Assembly (NCBI RefSeq): GCF_035046485.1
Contig: NC_085136.1
Span: forward strand, 80,989,734-81,053,733
From: Aedes albopictus
Taxonomy: Eukaryota; Arthropoda; Insecta; Diptera; Culicidae
Direction: 5' to 3'
DNA length: 64,000 bases
Positions 35,709 to 48,427 of the stretch are shown here, in pieces. Each line of letters starts with the position of its first letter. The stretch's first letter is position 1. Made by a program: the position numbers and the translations under genes. The notes under the pieces are model-generated. The model saw only the letters and a program-made list of their open reading frames with translations. It made no database searches and had not been told where the DNA came from.

Positions 35709-38305
35709 GTCTCTGGCCACACTTAAGATTACCGGCAGTGTTGCAGAATTAGGATTGGATCCATTGCTGAAATTACGCAGGTGAACAAAATCGATGCAAG
35801 CGATTTATATGTGTAAAAGAACAAAATCTTGATAAAAATTTAAGCGATCTTGTCAAATTACACCATTTTAGATTCCTGAGGCATCATTATACAGTAGGAT
35901 GGATCATCGATGTATGGAAAAATTTAAATTTTATAGCGCCAATCCCCTTTTGCGTCTAAAATTACTGCGAACAATTTTTATGCAACTGGTTGAGCCCTCG
36001 CGCTCTGTAACACGGTTGAAATTTGAATGGGCTTTAATAGCGAAAATTTCGTTTGCTTGCACTTTTTTTTGTCAAATTTTACATGAATCTTATAACTAAT
36101 GATAATAAAATAAAGGCTAAAGTGCGCAGAAAAAAAATTGCCGAAATGACTTGATAATGATCGGCATCCAGTTCTAGTGAAGGTGGTCAAGCAGTCAACT
36201 CAGAGATTTGATATTTTTCAGCTCGGCCTATACGTTTAACATAGCGTCGGAATATGAGCCATCAATAAGTTTCCAAATTCAATTATGGCTTTGATAAAAT
36301 TCTTGCTTTTCTGAATAAGACTGACACAAATTTCGATTTTCTTTTAAGTCCAGAGGGGTCCCCCTTGGAAATTTTGGTCGGAATTCAACATTTTGAAGAA
36401 GTGCACAAATAAATTTTTCAATTTTAAAGTGATATTAGAGTCTTCCAGAAGTTTTTTTTTATCAAAACCGATGAGTTAAGCGGTGTTGCTTAATTTTTTA
36501 AGAATTTTTTCATCAAATACATCTATTATTTATCAACTCCACCCCACATTGACGAGTCAACGAGCACTGTGACAAAACAAAATGAGATTTATTCCGTTCT
36601 AGAGTATTCTCAGGATTCAGGAACACTTCGGCTTATGGCCGGAAAAAATGTTGAGGACATATTCGACGAGAAAGGCACTATCACCACTAGGTGGATTAAT
36701 CTGGGTTTTTTTTCTTTATGTCAATTGGTTTGTTGTAGTATGGTCCATGTATTTAGTTAGGTTCTTGTCAATTTGCCAGATATTCGAAGTAGATCTCCAA
36801 GGTAATAGTCAATTAAGTAATTCTGATTTGTTCTATCATAGCAGCTTTAGCCTTTGCTTTATTGAAGTGTAGTTTTATTGGAAATATGCTGAATGTCGTT
36901 AATAAAAAGAGACGTCTGGAACTGTAACCTGCTAGTTGTTCCGTCATGCAGATACGTTATGTCTTAATAATGCCTAGGAGATTAACGAAAACACGTGTGT
37001 TCAGTCGGATGTCCATTGCGTAGAAAGTCAAGAAAATAGGTTTCTTTATTGTCAGTTGTTATGTAAGCCTCGCTTGAAGCACTTCCCGTGAGAACCCTGT
37101 CATCTGTACATCAACTAATCCGTATCTTCGTACACAGCTAAATACTGTACTGTCAACCGGCAAAAAGCCTACGGGTCAATATTAAAAAATGAATAATAAT
37201 GCTGTCTAGCGCATTGTTTCCTATCGGCCACTATTTTAGTCTAGTCCCAACTGCAAGCTTTTTTTCCAATCTTAGCGTCAATTGTCTTCTAGATCCTTCT
37301 AGATAGATTCATCGAATCAGTCGAACCCGTATGTTAAAATATAGTCGATTCTGTGTCAAATTGATTTCTTGATTTCTACTTCTCTGTGTTCATCTATTGT
37401 GTCCTTAAATTGTCATCGGTGAAAACCCCACAGAAACATGTAACTGAACTCCTGATATTCTTCTGTTGGTGTCATAACACCATCTAAGAGATAAACAAAA
37501 ATACGCCAAGTTGGTCAGTTGATTGTAATAAAACAAAAATTGCTTGTCAACTATTACGTATTCATCCCCCTACAAATACTATGAAAAATATTCAAATTCG
37601 TTCTGTCCTATCGGTCCTACCTCGATAAACCATGTCATTTTCTCATGCGTGGCCTAGAAATGTCAACCTAGTCATACAAAAGTAACGTTGTTCAGTTAAT
37701 AAAAAGCAGTCAGCTTTTGTCCAAAATGTCACATCGAACGCATTGATGTCAACAATGCGTTTAAATGTTCGCTCGTTAGCTTCGAATCTATCAGCACAAT
37801 TAAGTGCTGCAAATCTCCTTCCCACTATTAATTCGTCGGTTGATGAATAATGCAATTAAACATTATTTAAAAAAAAAAAAAGATCAACTAACATGGTAAA
37901 AAATCGAAAAAGCGACTATGACATTAATAAATTACTAATCAAAATCAACCGAGAGACGTGAGAAATAGAGCCAAACAACATTTTGAAGTCAGCTGGCTGT
38001 TAAAGGTTCCAAAACCTGTCACAAATCCTATAATACTTTTATTAGGATTTGTAACGATCATCAAAACCTTCTCAAATCCAACCGACTTTGAACTATTGCT
38101 TAGTAATAGACTCTACTGAGCCCTGGCGGTTCCTCCGTGTTTATCGAGCATGTCTGATACATATGATCAGCCATACTCCATCTGCAGCAGCCGGTTCGTG
38201 ATGAACCGTTGGAGCCGCATTAAAGTGTTAAAAAGGTGATATGTTTCACTAAAGAACACTACATTACAATAATCAAAATGAAACTCCTTCACTTAAATAC
38301 CGTCA
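35709..38305. other. Unique-looking sequence, no gene recognised
   Basis: About 2.6 kb of AT-rich sequence without tandem repeats. Short open frames at 36569-36872 and 37643-37855 have no recognised motif. A poly-A run lies at 37868-37880. It could be old transposon sequence. Confidence 0.4.
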
Positions 38306-39440
38306 ACCCCTGCGAACTTGGCCAGGGAGGTAATCTTCCTGGAATTCTTGCAGATATTCTTTCTCCAGAAGTTCTTACTATGATATGTCCAGAAATTCTT
38401 CTGATTCCTATATGAGTTTATCCTAGCATAATGATTTTTTCTTTAGATTCCCCCAGGCATTCCTGATGGGGTTTCTCTAAAAATTTTTGTATGATTTACT
38501 CCAGCAATTCCTCCTTGGATTTCTGCTGAGATTTCTACAATGATACACCCCAGAATCCTTATAAGAATACTTCCTGAAATTTTTCTGTGATTTCTTCAGA
38601 AGCTCTCCGTAGATTCCTGTAGGAATTTTTATCCAATATATTTTGTCCAAAGATTCTCTCATAATTTTCTCATGGATTTCCTCCAGGAACTCCTCTTGGC
38701 CTTCCTCCAGGAATTTGAGATGGATTTTTCAAGCTATTTCTGCTGTATTGCTGCTTCCAGAACTTCCTTAATCCAGTAATTCTTACTATGTATAATACAA
38801 TTTTTCCAAGAATTTCTCCAGGGATGCCTTCAAAATCTTGCTGGGATTATTCAATAAAATCTTCCTAGGAGCCTTGCAGAAGTACCTTCGTTGTTTCCTC
38901 CTGGAAATCCTAAAGGGTTTTTTCCTGGGATTTCTCCAAAATATTTCTCATTGAATTCCTCTTGGAACTCATTTTGATTTTCATCCAGGAACTCCTCCTG
39001 GGATTCCATAAGCGATTTCTACTGCTTCTAATGTTTCAAGCATGCTACCTAGGTCTCCTCCAGAAACTCTTACTGTGATACCTGCAGGAATCCCCTTAAG
39101 GATTTCTCCAGACATTCTTGCTGGGATTCTTCTAGAAAGTTTTCCTATGATGCTTCCAGTAATGCCTTTAATTTCTTCAGGGATTTCTCTAGAGACTCAT
39201 CCAAGAATTCCTCTAGAGTTTTTAATCATGGATTACTCTAGAAATAAATCATGGTAATACTTATGGAACTCATCTTGGCCTTCTTCAAAGAATTCAAGCT
39301 GAAGGAATCCCAACAGAAATCTTTTTAGGAATTTCTTAACGAATTTCGAGAATAATTGGAATTTCCAGAGAAATCCTAGGAGGTATTACTAGACAACTGT
39401 CTAGTGAAATCCTATAGGAATTGACGGGAAAACTTAATTG
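38306..39440. repeat. Degenerate 12-bp repeat
   Basis: TTCCTCCAGGAATTTC-type units in plus-strand pyrimidine polarity up to about 39290, then GGAATTTCTTAAC-type units of opposite polarity. Confidence 0.75.
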
Positions 39441-39500
39441 ATTAGAAGGCACCGAATGTTGCAAATTGAAAAATTGAGATGAATTTGTAAAAAAATCGCG

Positions 39501-39560
39501 TTCGGGTGGGATTCGAACCCACGACTCCGTATTTGCTAGACCACAGTATGACCATTTCTT
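39501..39560 (-). repeat. tRNA-like sequence, probable SINE remnant
   Basis: The minus strand has GGTCTAGCAAATACGG and a perfect B box, GGGTTCGAATCCCACC. The full cloverleaf does not close. Likely a tRNA-derived SINE head. Confidence 0.5.
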
Positions 39561-39589
39561 TGAGGGTTCCTTTGACATGGTTGTTTTTT

Positions 39590-41280
39590 GTTTTTAAAAA
39601 TTTCTGCGGTAGTTTTTAATCAGCAATTTATTTGGATTTATTTTCTATGATTTCAATAGCTATTCCTCTGAAATTATTTCAGCAATTTCTTTTTCAGATA
39701 TTTTGCAATTTTATCAGGCAATTTTATCGTGATTACTTTTGTTATTCGCTATGATTTAAATGTATTTATGTATATTGCTTCCGAAAATTGCTGAAGTGGA
39801 AATTTAGAAATACTCAACTGGACTTGCTCAAAGAAAATCCCATGAAATTCACGAAAACCTTCCTGATAAATTTCCAAAGCAATTGCCGAAAAAAATCCAT
39901 CAAAGTTACCTAAGAACTTTCAAAGTAGTTGCCACAGCAGTTCCGGAAGAATATATTAAGGCCTTTTTTAAGAAACTGGCCAAAATCTCAAATTTCCACA
40001 AACATTCATAAAAATAAGATCGAAGAAATTCTCAAAGAATTTTCTGAAATCATTAAAGGAATTTCTGAAGAAAATGTAGAAGAATTCCAAAAGTAGTTGC
40101 CGTAGAATCACCGTGACAGAATTTTTAAAGAACCACCAAAGATTTTTTATTTCAAATAAATTCCCGAAGGAAATTTCTAAGAAATTTGGCGAATCGATTT
40201 CCGAAAGAATTACCAAAGAAGTTCCCTGATTATGAATTTACCAAATAAATTTTTCAATGCAAATAACATCGGAATTACCGAAGATATTCCGAAATCATCT
40301 GCTAAGGGAATTCCTTAAATAATTACTAAAGAAATTATCTAAAGAATTATCATAAAAATTATAGAAGCGATTTATAAAAGAATTTCCGAAGGACATCGGG
40401 TTAAGTACGGTTCCTTTGAATTCCACTAAGAATTTGCATCCTTTGACAGATACGTATTTCGACCTCAACTGTAAGGTCGTCTTCAGTGTCGAGTACAGTA
40501 CAAGTCAAGTACAGTACAAGTCAAGTACAAGACACTGAAGACGACCTTACAGTTGAGGTCGAAATACGTATCTGTCAAAGGATGCAAATTCTTAGTGGAA
40601 TTCAAAGGAACCGTACTTAACCCGATTTTCTTTTTATTTACAGATATTCCCCTAACAAGCCCAGGTTAATCATCATTCCGAAGGACGTTTCGACGGGATT
40701 GGTGAAGGAATACTGAATAATAAAGTCCAAAAAATCGACGAAAATTAAAAAAAAAAAAAATAGGATGACTTGCCGAAGACATTTCTAAAAAAAAAATGTG
40801 AGGAAGTTCCTAGAGTCATTGTCGAATTAATTACCAAAGGCTTCACTAGAAGAATTTCCAAATAAATTGCCTAAAGAGTAATTGGCGAATTTTAAAAAGC
40901 AAATATCAATAGAATGCTGACATGAACAAAACAATGCTTGAAACACTATTAAAAAAATCGCGAAGGAACTCCCGAGAAAACATTTCCAACTTATTTCATT
41001 GCCAAATAAACTCCTAACGGAATTGCCAAATAAATTTCCAAAGTAATTGCAAATTAAATTTTCAAAGGATGCGTAAAAGGTGCGTAGTACCGAATTACCA
41101 AATTAATTCTTTAACAAATTGCCGAAGTGGATCCGCAGATATCACCGACGAAAAAATATGTGAGAGATGTCCAAAAGAAGTCTCAATGAAATAAATTCCA
41201 AAACAATTTCCAAATAAATTGCCAGGAATATTCCCTGAGGAATTACCAAAAGAATGTTTTGCCGAGAACACAAATTTCAT
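39590..41280. repeat. Degenerate repeat, ATTACCGAAGAAATT variant
   Basis: Similar in texture to the 12-bp repeat but dominated by TTGCCGAAG, AATTACCAAAG and AATTTCCAAA words. The palindromic MITE at 40395-40626 is embedded. No gene. Confidence 0.7.
40395..40626. mobile_element. 232-bp palindromic MITE
   Basis: ATCGGGTTAAGTACGGTTCC at the left is mirrored at the right end; the arms of about 100 bp agree almost perfectly through GCATCCTTTGACAGATACGT and CGACCTCAACTGTAAGG. The turn contains AGTACAGTACAAGTCA twice. A truncated copy is at 9975-10152. Confidence 0.9.
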
Positions 41281-42187
41281 GTATTATATTATAAATCAGA
41301 ACCGATTATCCAAATGTACGAAGCTGAAATTTTGACTGATTACATACTACAATGTTGATTTTATGTAAGTTAAAATTTCGGCTTTATACACCATTCCGTT
41401 CACCAGATATATTATAAATCCAGTCGAAATCAGAACTTGGTGCGAGTGTCAGAATCCCGGAGAGAAAAATCGTAGTTCGATCGCACCAAATTCCAGGTTT
41501 CAACTGGATTGATAATTAATGTTCGTGAAGCTTTAGAACGGAACTCAGGATAATCGAGTACAAATTTTGTAGTTTTAAGAATCGTATTAACAATTTCTCT
41601 GTGAAAGTATGTTCATGTCCACGTGGTAATTTTCAACTAATGAAACAAAAACGCTGTCGCCATAAATGTTGTGGTCAAACCAAAAATGCAAATACGTATC
41701 CTGATTTTGCAATTTTGAGATTTTATAACTCTTACAATTGTTCTTGAAAACTATTTTTATAAGGGTTGTTATAATGCAATAAAACAAAGAGGATGTCACG
41801 ATGAATACAAGTTACACGCAAATTTGTGGATATTTTATAGTTTCCGAGATTAACACTTCTAATAATTGCTCTGAAAATGTATTCTTACGGACCTAATTTT
41901 TTTCAATCCACAAAACAAAGAGGCTGTCGCGAAGATTGTTAAGTTCAAACTGACAATGTAAATTCCATGTATTATACGCAATCAAGTTATAAAATTTGGA
42001 AACCACACATGGCGGAGAAAGTGTTAAACGGTTCGGAGTTTCAATTTTTTTTTTAATACAGTACGTTTAAATTTTCGAGCTATTTTTTCCCGCGACGCAG
42101 CATATTATTTTACTAAGAAATTGACGGTGGATCGGTATTTCCCTTTACAAAAAAACAAAACAACCTGGAAGCGACGGAAACTGGCAC
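41281..42187. other. Unique-looking sequence, no gene recognised
   Basis: AT-rich sequence inside the right end of the 9.5-kb element. Two similar stretches near 41625-41680 and 41905-41960 (AAACAAA followed by G and CTGTCGC) suggest an old local duplication. Confidence 0.4.
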
Positions 42188-42299
42188 CCCCCCGCGCCCC
42201 CTAGGAAAAAATCCTGGATACGCCAATGTACTCTCCGAAGGAAATGATTTCACAATTGCGCTGAATTAAGAATTATCATAAGAAAACCGCTCCATCACC

Positions 42300-45200
42300 A
42301 TTATTTAACGAAACTTTTCTATAACTTTCGTGAAAAGGACATTCTTTCTGGAATACCTTCTAAAAGTTTAGCAAAATTTTTTACTAAAGTTTTTAGAAAA
42401 TTCTCCAGGATTACCTCCAGGGTCACCACCAGAAATTCGTATGGGAATTATTTTATAACTCTATAATATTTATATTTTTTTTAAAAGAAGATTCTCGCAG
42501 TAGTTCTTAGAATGATTAGCAAAAATACATCTTTAGTTTTCTTTCAGTATCTCTTCAAAATGCCCCCCTATCCATGGTTTTCTTCGGAAATTTCTCCAGG
42601 CTTTCCTCAAGATATTTTTTTCGGAATCCCTCCAGAAATTTCCGCTAGGACTTCTTTAGTTGTTTCTAAAAGAATTTCTTAAAATATTCATCTTCAAACT
42701 GGTCCACAGGTTACCACAGAAACTCTATCCGAAATTCATTCTACGATTCCTTAAGGGATTCAAAAGGCAATTCCTTCAAGAATTACCACATAAGTTCATG
42801 ACTGTATTCTTTTATGTATTTCGACAAACATTTCTGAAGAAATGGCTCCAGAATTATTGTCAGATTATTTTCAGATTTTTTTTTTGGATTTCTAGAAAAT
42901 ACTTTAAATAAGTGACCCCCAGGGGTTTCTCCAGGAATTCCTTCAAACGTTTCATTAAAAGATGCAAGAATTTTTTTTTCACTCGGCATCGGAGTTTTTT
43001 CAGAAATTTCTCGAAGGTTTACCTTTAGAAATTTTGATTTTTTTTTTCAGAAACTCTTCTGAAATTCTTCAGAGGTTCCTTTGAATATTACTCCACTTAT
43101 TTAGTTATTTTTCCGGTCATTTATTTGATGTTAATCCAGAAATTCTCAAGAGATTCTTCTGCAAGTTCTGCCAGATATTTCCCAAATAGTTTCTTCAGAA
43201 ATTTTTGTCCAGGAACTCCTTAAAAAATCCAAGAATTTCTTCTCAGACATTCCAAAGGCGTCTCCAGGAGCTTTGAAAAAATCTCTTAAACAATCATTCA
43301 AGGATTTCTTAGAAATCCTTGGGGAGTTCTTATAAGAATTCTTCGGTATTTTTTGTAAAATTTCTAGAAAAACTTCTGAGAAATTCCAGCAGGAATATCT
43401 AAACAAATTCTGCAAGTAGCTTTAACATCTAAACAAATTCTGCAAGAGCATTTTTACAAAAAAAAAAAAACATCTTAATAGGAGTTCCTGCTTTAGTTTC
43501 TCATAGAATTCTTGGAGACACCCTGGGAAGAATTTCCGAAGCAGTTCCTACAGGATTTGTTGACATTTTTTTGATAAATTTCTAAAAAAAATCCACAGAA
43601 GAACTTTTTTAATCCCTTGCTGAAACTCTAGAAAAAATCCCCAAAATTTTGAAAAAAAAAATCTGGAGATCAAAAATATGTTCTCAAAATAATTTCAGAA
43701 GGAATCCCAGCAGGATTTTTTGAAGAAATTTTCCAAAGTATTCTTTGAGAAATCTGTGGACGAATTCCCTTGAAAAAAAATCCTGTAAGAATACTTGGAG
43801 AATCACACAGATAAGCGTCTGCAAAGATCCCTAAAAAAAGAGAAATATCTAGAGAAACTTTCGTGAAATTCAAAGGAAATATTTTTGAAAAAAAAATCCT
43901 GAAGAATTCGTGGAGGAATTACTGGAGTTATCCTTAGAGGAAATTCCGGATAATTTTCTGGTGTGAAACATGGAGGAATATCTGGAAAAAATCCTGAAGG
44001 AATCTCTGAATAAACTGCTGCAGGAACCTCTGGAGGAATTCCTACCTGGATCACTAAAAGTAGTAATGCAAGAATATCTGGAGAGATTCTTGCAGGATTT
44101 TCTGGATGAATCTCTTAAGAAATTTATGGACACATTTAGGTTGGAATTTTCAATTGAATTCCCAGAGCAATTCCTTAACAAATTTTGGATGTGCTAGAAA
44201 ATACTTGAACGTATAAATATATGTAAATTTTTCTGAAGATACCACTTGAAGAATTTATTAAAGCATCTTTGAAAGAATTTTTAAAGAAACCCCTGGAAAA
44301 TAATTCTGAGTGAATCCCAGGAAAAATTATCGTTGATTTTTTAAAACGAATCCCTAGAGGAATTCCTTACGTAATACCTGGTGGATTTTCAGAAGAATCC
44401 TTGGAAAAATTTCTAGATAAATTCATCGGGAAATATCTCAAGGAACACCTGGAGAAATTTGTTAAAGAATCCCTGAGAGAATTTTTGAAAAAAAAAACGC
44501 TGGAGCAGTTTCTGAAACACACCTTGATAGATGTAAAGACCGATCCACAGAATTATTTTGGAAGAAATTTATAGACGGCTTTCTTGAACTTGAAATCTTC
44601 AGAAAAATGATATGATTTTTTAGTGATATGATTTTTCAAATGAAATTTTCAGTGAATTTTCGAAAAGAGTCCCTGGAATAATTTCTTTCCTAAAGGAATT
44701 TTAATAAGAATTTCTGAAGGAGTCTGTGGATGAACTTTCTGGCTGAACATTTGGTTTTCTTAAAAAAAAATGCTGGAAGCATTTAAGAAAATCTGTGGAT
44801 TCAGGTATCTGTGGATGATTTTATGAAGTATTTCTCGTACGAATTCCTGAAAAATCTTTGCCGGTAGTTTCAAGGAAACCCCCAGCTTTTCTAGGGGATT
44901 TATGGAGAAATTTCTGGCGGACCTTCCAATGAAATTTCCGAATGAAATACAACAGGTAATTCTGTAGTGATCCATGGAAAATGGTCTAAAAACTCCGTGA
45001 AAGACTTTCCGAAAGGGATTCCTGGAGGATTTTATAATAGAATCCTTGTACCAACATCGGAAGGAATTCAGGAAAAAAATTAGAAAAAAAAGTTCCCAGA
45101 ATAATTTTTGGGGTAATCTCTAGAAATCTTTGGAGGAATCTTTTATTATCTGTATTAACGAGATTTTTTATGTTTGCAGGGGTGGGATTCGATGCCAGGT

Positions 45201-46690
45201 CCACGGTGTGATAATCAAGTGCTTCTAAAGAAATTAATAATGAAGGTATTCCTGAAGATTTCTCAGAGAAATCTGCGACAGAGTTCATGACAGAGTTTCT
45301 CAAAAATTTCCCGGGAGATATTCAAATTCCCTATTACGAATTCCAGAAGGAATCGCTGTAGGAAATTGGATGAAGTTCTAAAGCTTGACAAACTAAAGAA
45401 ATCCCTGGAGAAAATTTCCGAATGAACATCTTCGATAGATGTTATCTAAAACCTGTGGAGGAATTTATTGGGTGTTTAGTCCGTGAAAATATTACAAAAG
45501 AAAAATCGAGACGAATTTATGAAAGAATCCTCAAAAATATTTTCATTAGGAATCCGTGGAAGATGAGTTGGTATTGTAGAAACACAAATGATTCACCCTG
45601 AAGCTCAAATCTATCCGAAAAGGCATAGTACCGGGAACCAAAATGCACAGAGATGAGTGATAAAACCTGTACTGTAGCAATAACCAACTCCGTAGCGATT
45701 TTTGTCAAGCACTAAACATTCGTGCATTTGAGCCGAATCAATGCAATCTTTAACAATTTAGCAACAACCAACGCTCGCTGTATTATGTTTTTTTTTGCAA
45801 GGATCATGTAGTCTGCATCGTGGTTCGATTCAGCTTAGCTATGATCAATGAATAGTGGTTGTCTAACATAAGTTTTTGCTTCAGCGTCACTCCTAAATCA
45901 GTAACTTCTTTGACTCGTTGAATATTGGCCTAATTGACATGATAATCAAACTGAATAGGATGTTTCATCGATACTATTTTGCAGACGATCACACAAGGAT
46001 TCCTTCAAAAACTCCTCCATGGTGTCCGTTAAAAAGCATTTCAGGGATTTTTTCGGGAACTACTTCGAAAATTCCTTAAGAAATTTCTTCGGAAATTTAT
46101 TCAGAAATTCCTCCAGTGGGGTTTGTCCTTGATATATTAATTTATGTTTTATTTATTGTAGCATTTTCTCATGAAACTGTTTTACGAATTCCTACAGAGA
46201 TATCTTTGGGAGTTACGAAGGGTTATTCAAGAAATTCTTCCAAAAATAGCTACACATGTAACTAAAGACTTGCTTCAGGAATTTTAGTCCAGGAAGTTTT
46301 CCAGAAATTTTTCAAGAGTTTCTTTTAGAAATCTTCATAGTTGTCTTCTAGAGCTCTTTTTGAGAGAATTCAGAAATTTCTTGAGAGATTATTTAAGAAA
46401 TTTAAAAATTCCTTCAGTATTTCATTTTGCCATTCATTTTTGAAGAGATGCTGAAATAAGCGTTCTGGAGAAATCTTTGAAGGAATCCCGGAAGATATTT
46501 CTGAACGAATCGCAGAAGCAACTTCATAAAGAAATGCAGGAATCCCCGAAGGAATTTGTCAAGGAGTTCCTGGAATATCTTGTAACACTTTTCGCAGGAT
46601 TTTTTAAATGAGAATCTCTTGAGAAATTTACTTTGGAGTTGCTGTAGAAAGGAGAAATTTCGGAATCCGTTGAAAAAATCGAAGGAAATG
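42300..46690. repeat. Degenerate 12-bp repeat with polarity switches
   Basis: Pyrimidine-type units (TTCTCCAGAAATTCC) up to about 43390, purine-type units (GGAGGAATTCC) from about 43480 to 45540, pyrimidine-type again from about 45980 to 46430, then purine-type to 46690. The gap 45540-45980 is more complex sequence. Peptide frames are by-products. Confidence 0.8.
45141..45229 (-). repeat. Internally deleted copy of a tRNA-derived SINE
   Basis: The minus strand has GATTATCACACCGTGGACCT, then GGCATCGAATCCCACCCC (B box), then jumps to AAAAAATCTCGTTAATACAG. The same head and the same tail occur in the complete SINE at 57111-57290, so about 80 bp are missing here. Confidence 0.7.
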
Positions 46691-48204
46691 CTGGAGGAAT
46701 GTATGGGAAAATATTGGGAGCAATACTATTGGACTTTCTAAAGAGTCAAAGCGGGAATTTCTGCAGAAATCTGCAGAACCACTATACCCGTATAGCGTGG
46801 GTAGATCACCTTCTAATGGTGCGCTACGGCGTAAGATCTACCATAACAAAGTTTGATTTCGTAATTCTCCAGCTCGGTTAATTTGAATGCTGGAAAATTA
46901 CAAGATCAAAATTTGGTTTACTTTTTGTGTTTTGTTTTATTTTTATATTTTCACTACTAAAACTTTATTTGTGTCAGTGTTTTTGCTTGATTTTAACTTA
47001 ACTTAAATATAATAACTATTTGTTTCAGCGCTGTTCAGGTAGATAAAGTTGTTATTGTAATGTAGGTCAATTATACATCATCATAATATTTATTATTTCA
47101 TGCAAAGTCAGGTAATTGGTTAACTATATAATAAATTATATTTATATTACATGTTACTTGGGATTTTGGGAGGGGTAGGAAGCTAAATGAACTAGTTTCT
47201 GGACAAATGTTCGTGGGGTGGCCAGACTTTGTCACGAGAGAACAACCATCGTGTTGTCTTCCGATGGTTTCCAGTGAATTTAGCTTAGCCTGCTACAACA
47301 AACCATCAGGTAGATCATTCCCTTCCGGTATGACTCTGCAGCCATAGGTAATCCTTGCGCTGATGGTGGGTACACAATCATCATCATCATCATGCGCTGG
47401 GGATCGAGAAATATTTACATTTGCATCCCATTAGACATGACAAATATTTGGGCAAACAAACCCAACAAATGACCAACACAACGTAAATCATGGCAACCTC
47501 GGATGAATGTCGGACTACCGTGGCAAATATTTGTTTCTTCAAAAAATTTTAACTTGAAAACGTTTGTTGAATTGAAATAAAGTCTTGGAATATTACTTGC
47601 AAGGATCGACTGAAATTTTTAATTTTGAACTTGTAGTGGCTACGCAGTCTTTATTCTTGAAACCCGATTCAAGAATAAAGACTGCGTAGCCACTAAAAGT
47701 TCAAAGTCTTGGAATATGTTGGGGGATAATTAAAGGACTATAAGAAAAAATATACACTGAGAGTACTATTCATCGCGGATCTACGTTAGATGGCATATAA
47801 TTTAAATTTTCCAAAAACCCTACCCTTCGTTTTTTAAATATTTTTCTGTAGAAAGCTGACTTTGAGCTTCTAAATTTGCCAAGTTGGATGAATGTACGAC
47901 TCGTACTGAATATCTACTTTTTGCAACTAAATAGCTACATATTATTCAATCTCAGTATGTACTCTTCCCGGTGATACGTATATGGTCTAACAGTACCTTC
48001 CGTCAACGGCAATTAATGCGTTGACGGGGAACGTGCTCGGAATAACACTTCCCGGAGGCAAAGCGGAGATTGCCCTGCGCGCGTTTTGTTCTTCGCCATT
48101 TCCTTCAGTGTTGGACGCTCACCACCAAAGGCTACAGGGTTCGTCTAGTGAGTAGTAGGTAAGCACTCGCAGCCCTCCCATCTTGAAGCCACCTTTTTCT
48201 CACC
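46691..48204. other. Unique-looking AT-rich sequence, no gene recognised
   Basis: Includes a short ATC microsatellite at 47378-47395 and the hairpin at 47624-47705. No convincing coding region. Confidence 0.4.
47624..47705. repeat. Near-perfect hairpin flanked by direct repeats
   Basis: Arms of 38 bp (TAGTGGCTACGCAGTCTTTA then TTCTTGAA on the left) differ at one base around a 6-base ACCCGA loop. AAAGTCTTGGAATAT stands on both sides, at 47579-47593 and 47703-47717, the second copy overlapping the end of the hairpin. Confidence 0.9.
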
Positions 48205-48427
48205 TACACAGTTAGAAAAAATCACCGACTTCGGTAATGTTTTACCGAAATCTCAACCGTTAAGTTTGTTTTACAGGCAAAATTCGGTAAAGGTAGCAAC
48301 TTCTACCGAAGTTCGTTAGAGTTTGACAGAATTTGTTATTTTTTTACAGAATTTCGTTAAAAATCCATTACCGAACGCTCAGCGGTTGAGATTTCGGTAA
48401 AAATTACCGAACGCGATTAGCTGTGTA
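48205..48427. mobile_element. TA-flanked MITE with TTCGGTAA motifs
   Basis: TA, then CACAGTTAGAAAAAATCACC, and the inverted end CACAGCTAATCGCGTTCGG followed by TA. The 219-bp interior is packed with TTCGGTAA and TTACCGAA. It is the opposite-orientation counterpart of the copy at 9697-9941. Confidence 0.85.

Larger units (their letters stand above)
32688..42228. mobile_element. 9.5-kb element with hAT-like ends and 8-bp target duplication
   Basis: TACTCTCC at 32680-32687 and at 42229-42236 flank inverted ends starting CATTGGCGTA, followed by GCTAGG on the left and TCCAGG on the right. Both ends continue into CTAGGGGG- and GGTGCC-rich subterminal sequence. An 8-bp duplication with such TIRs fits hAT insertion. 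Inside are degenerate repeats, a TG microsatellite, a 152-bp tandem repeat, MITEs, a palindromic MITE and unique sequence, but I find no transposase frame. It is either a very large non-autonomous element or a smaller one swollen by later insertions. Confidence 0.75.

Noticed and set aside
36569..36872. Two overlapping plus-strand frames of 63 and 74 codons
   Set aside because: Too short, no motif, no splice context; not enough to call a gene.
21068..39560. tRNA genes at 21068 and 39501
   Set aside because: B boxes are good, but the anticodon arm and acceptor stem do not form; treated as SINE remnants.
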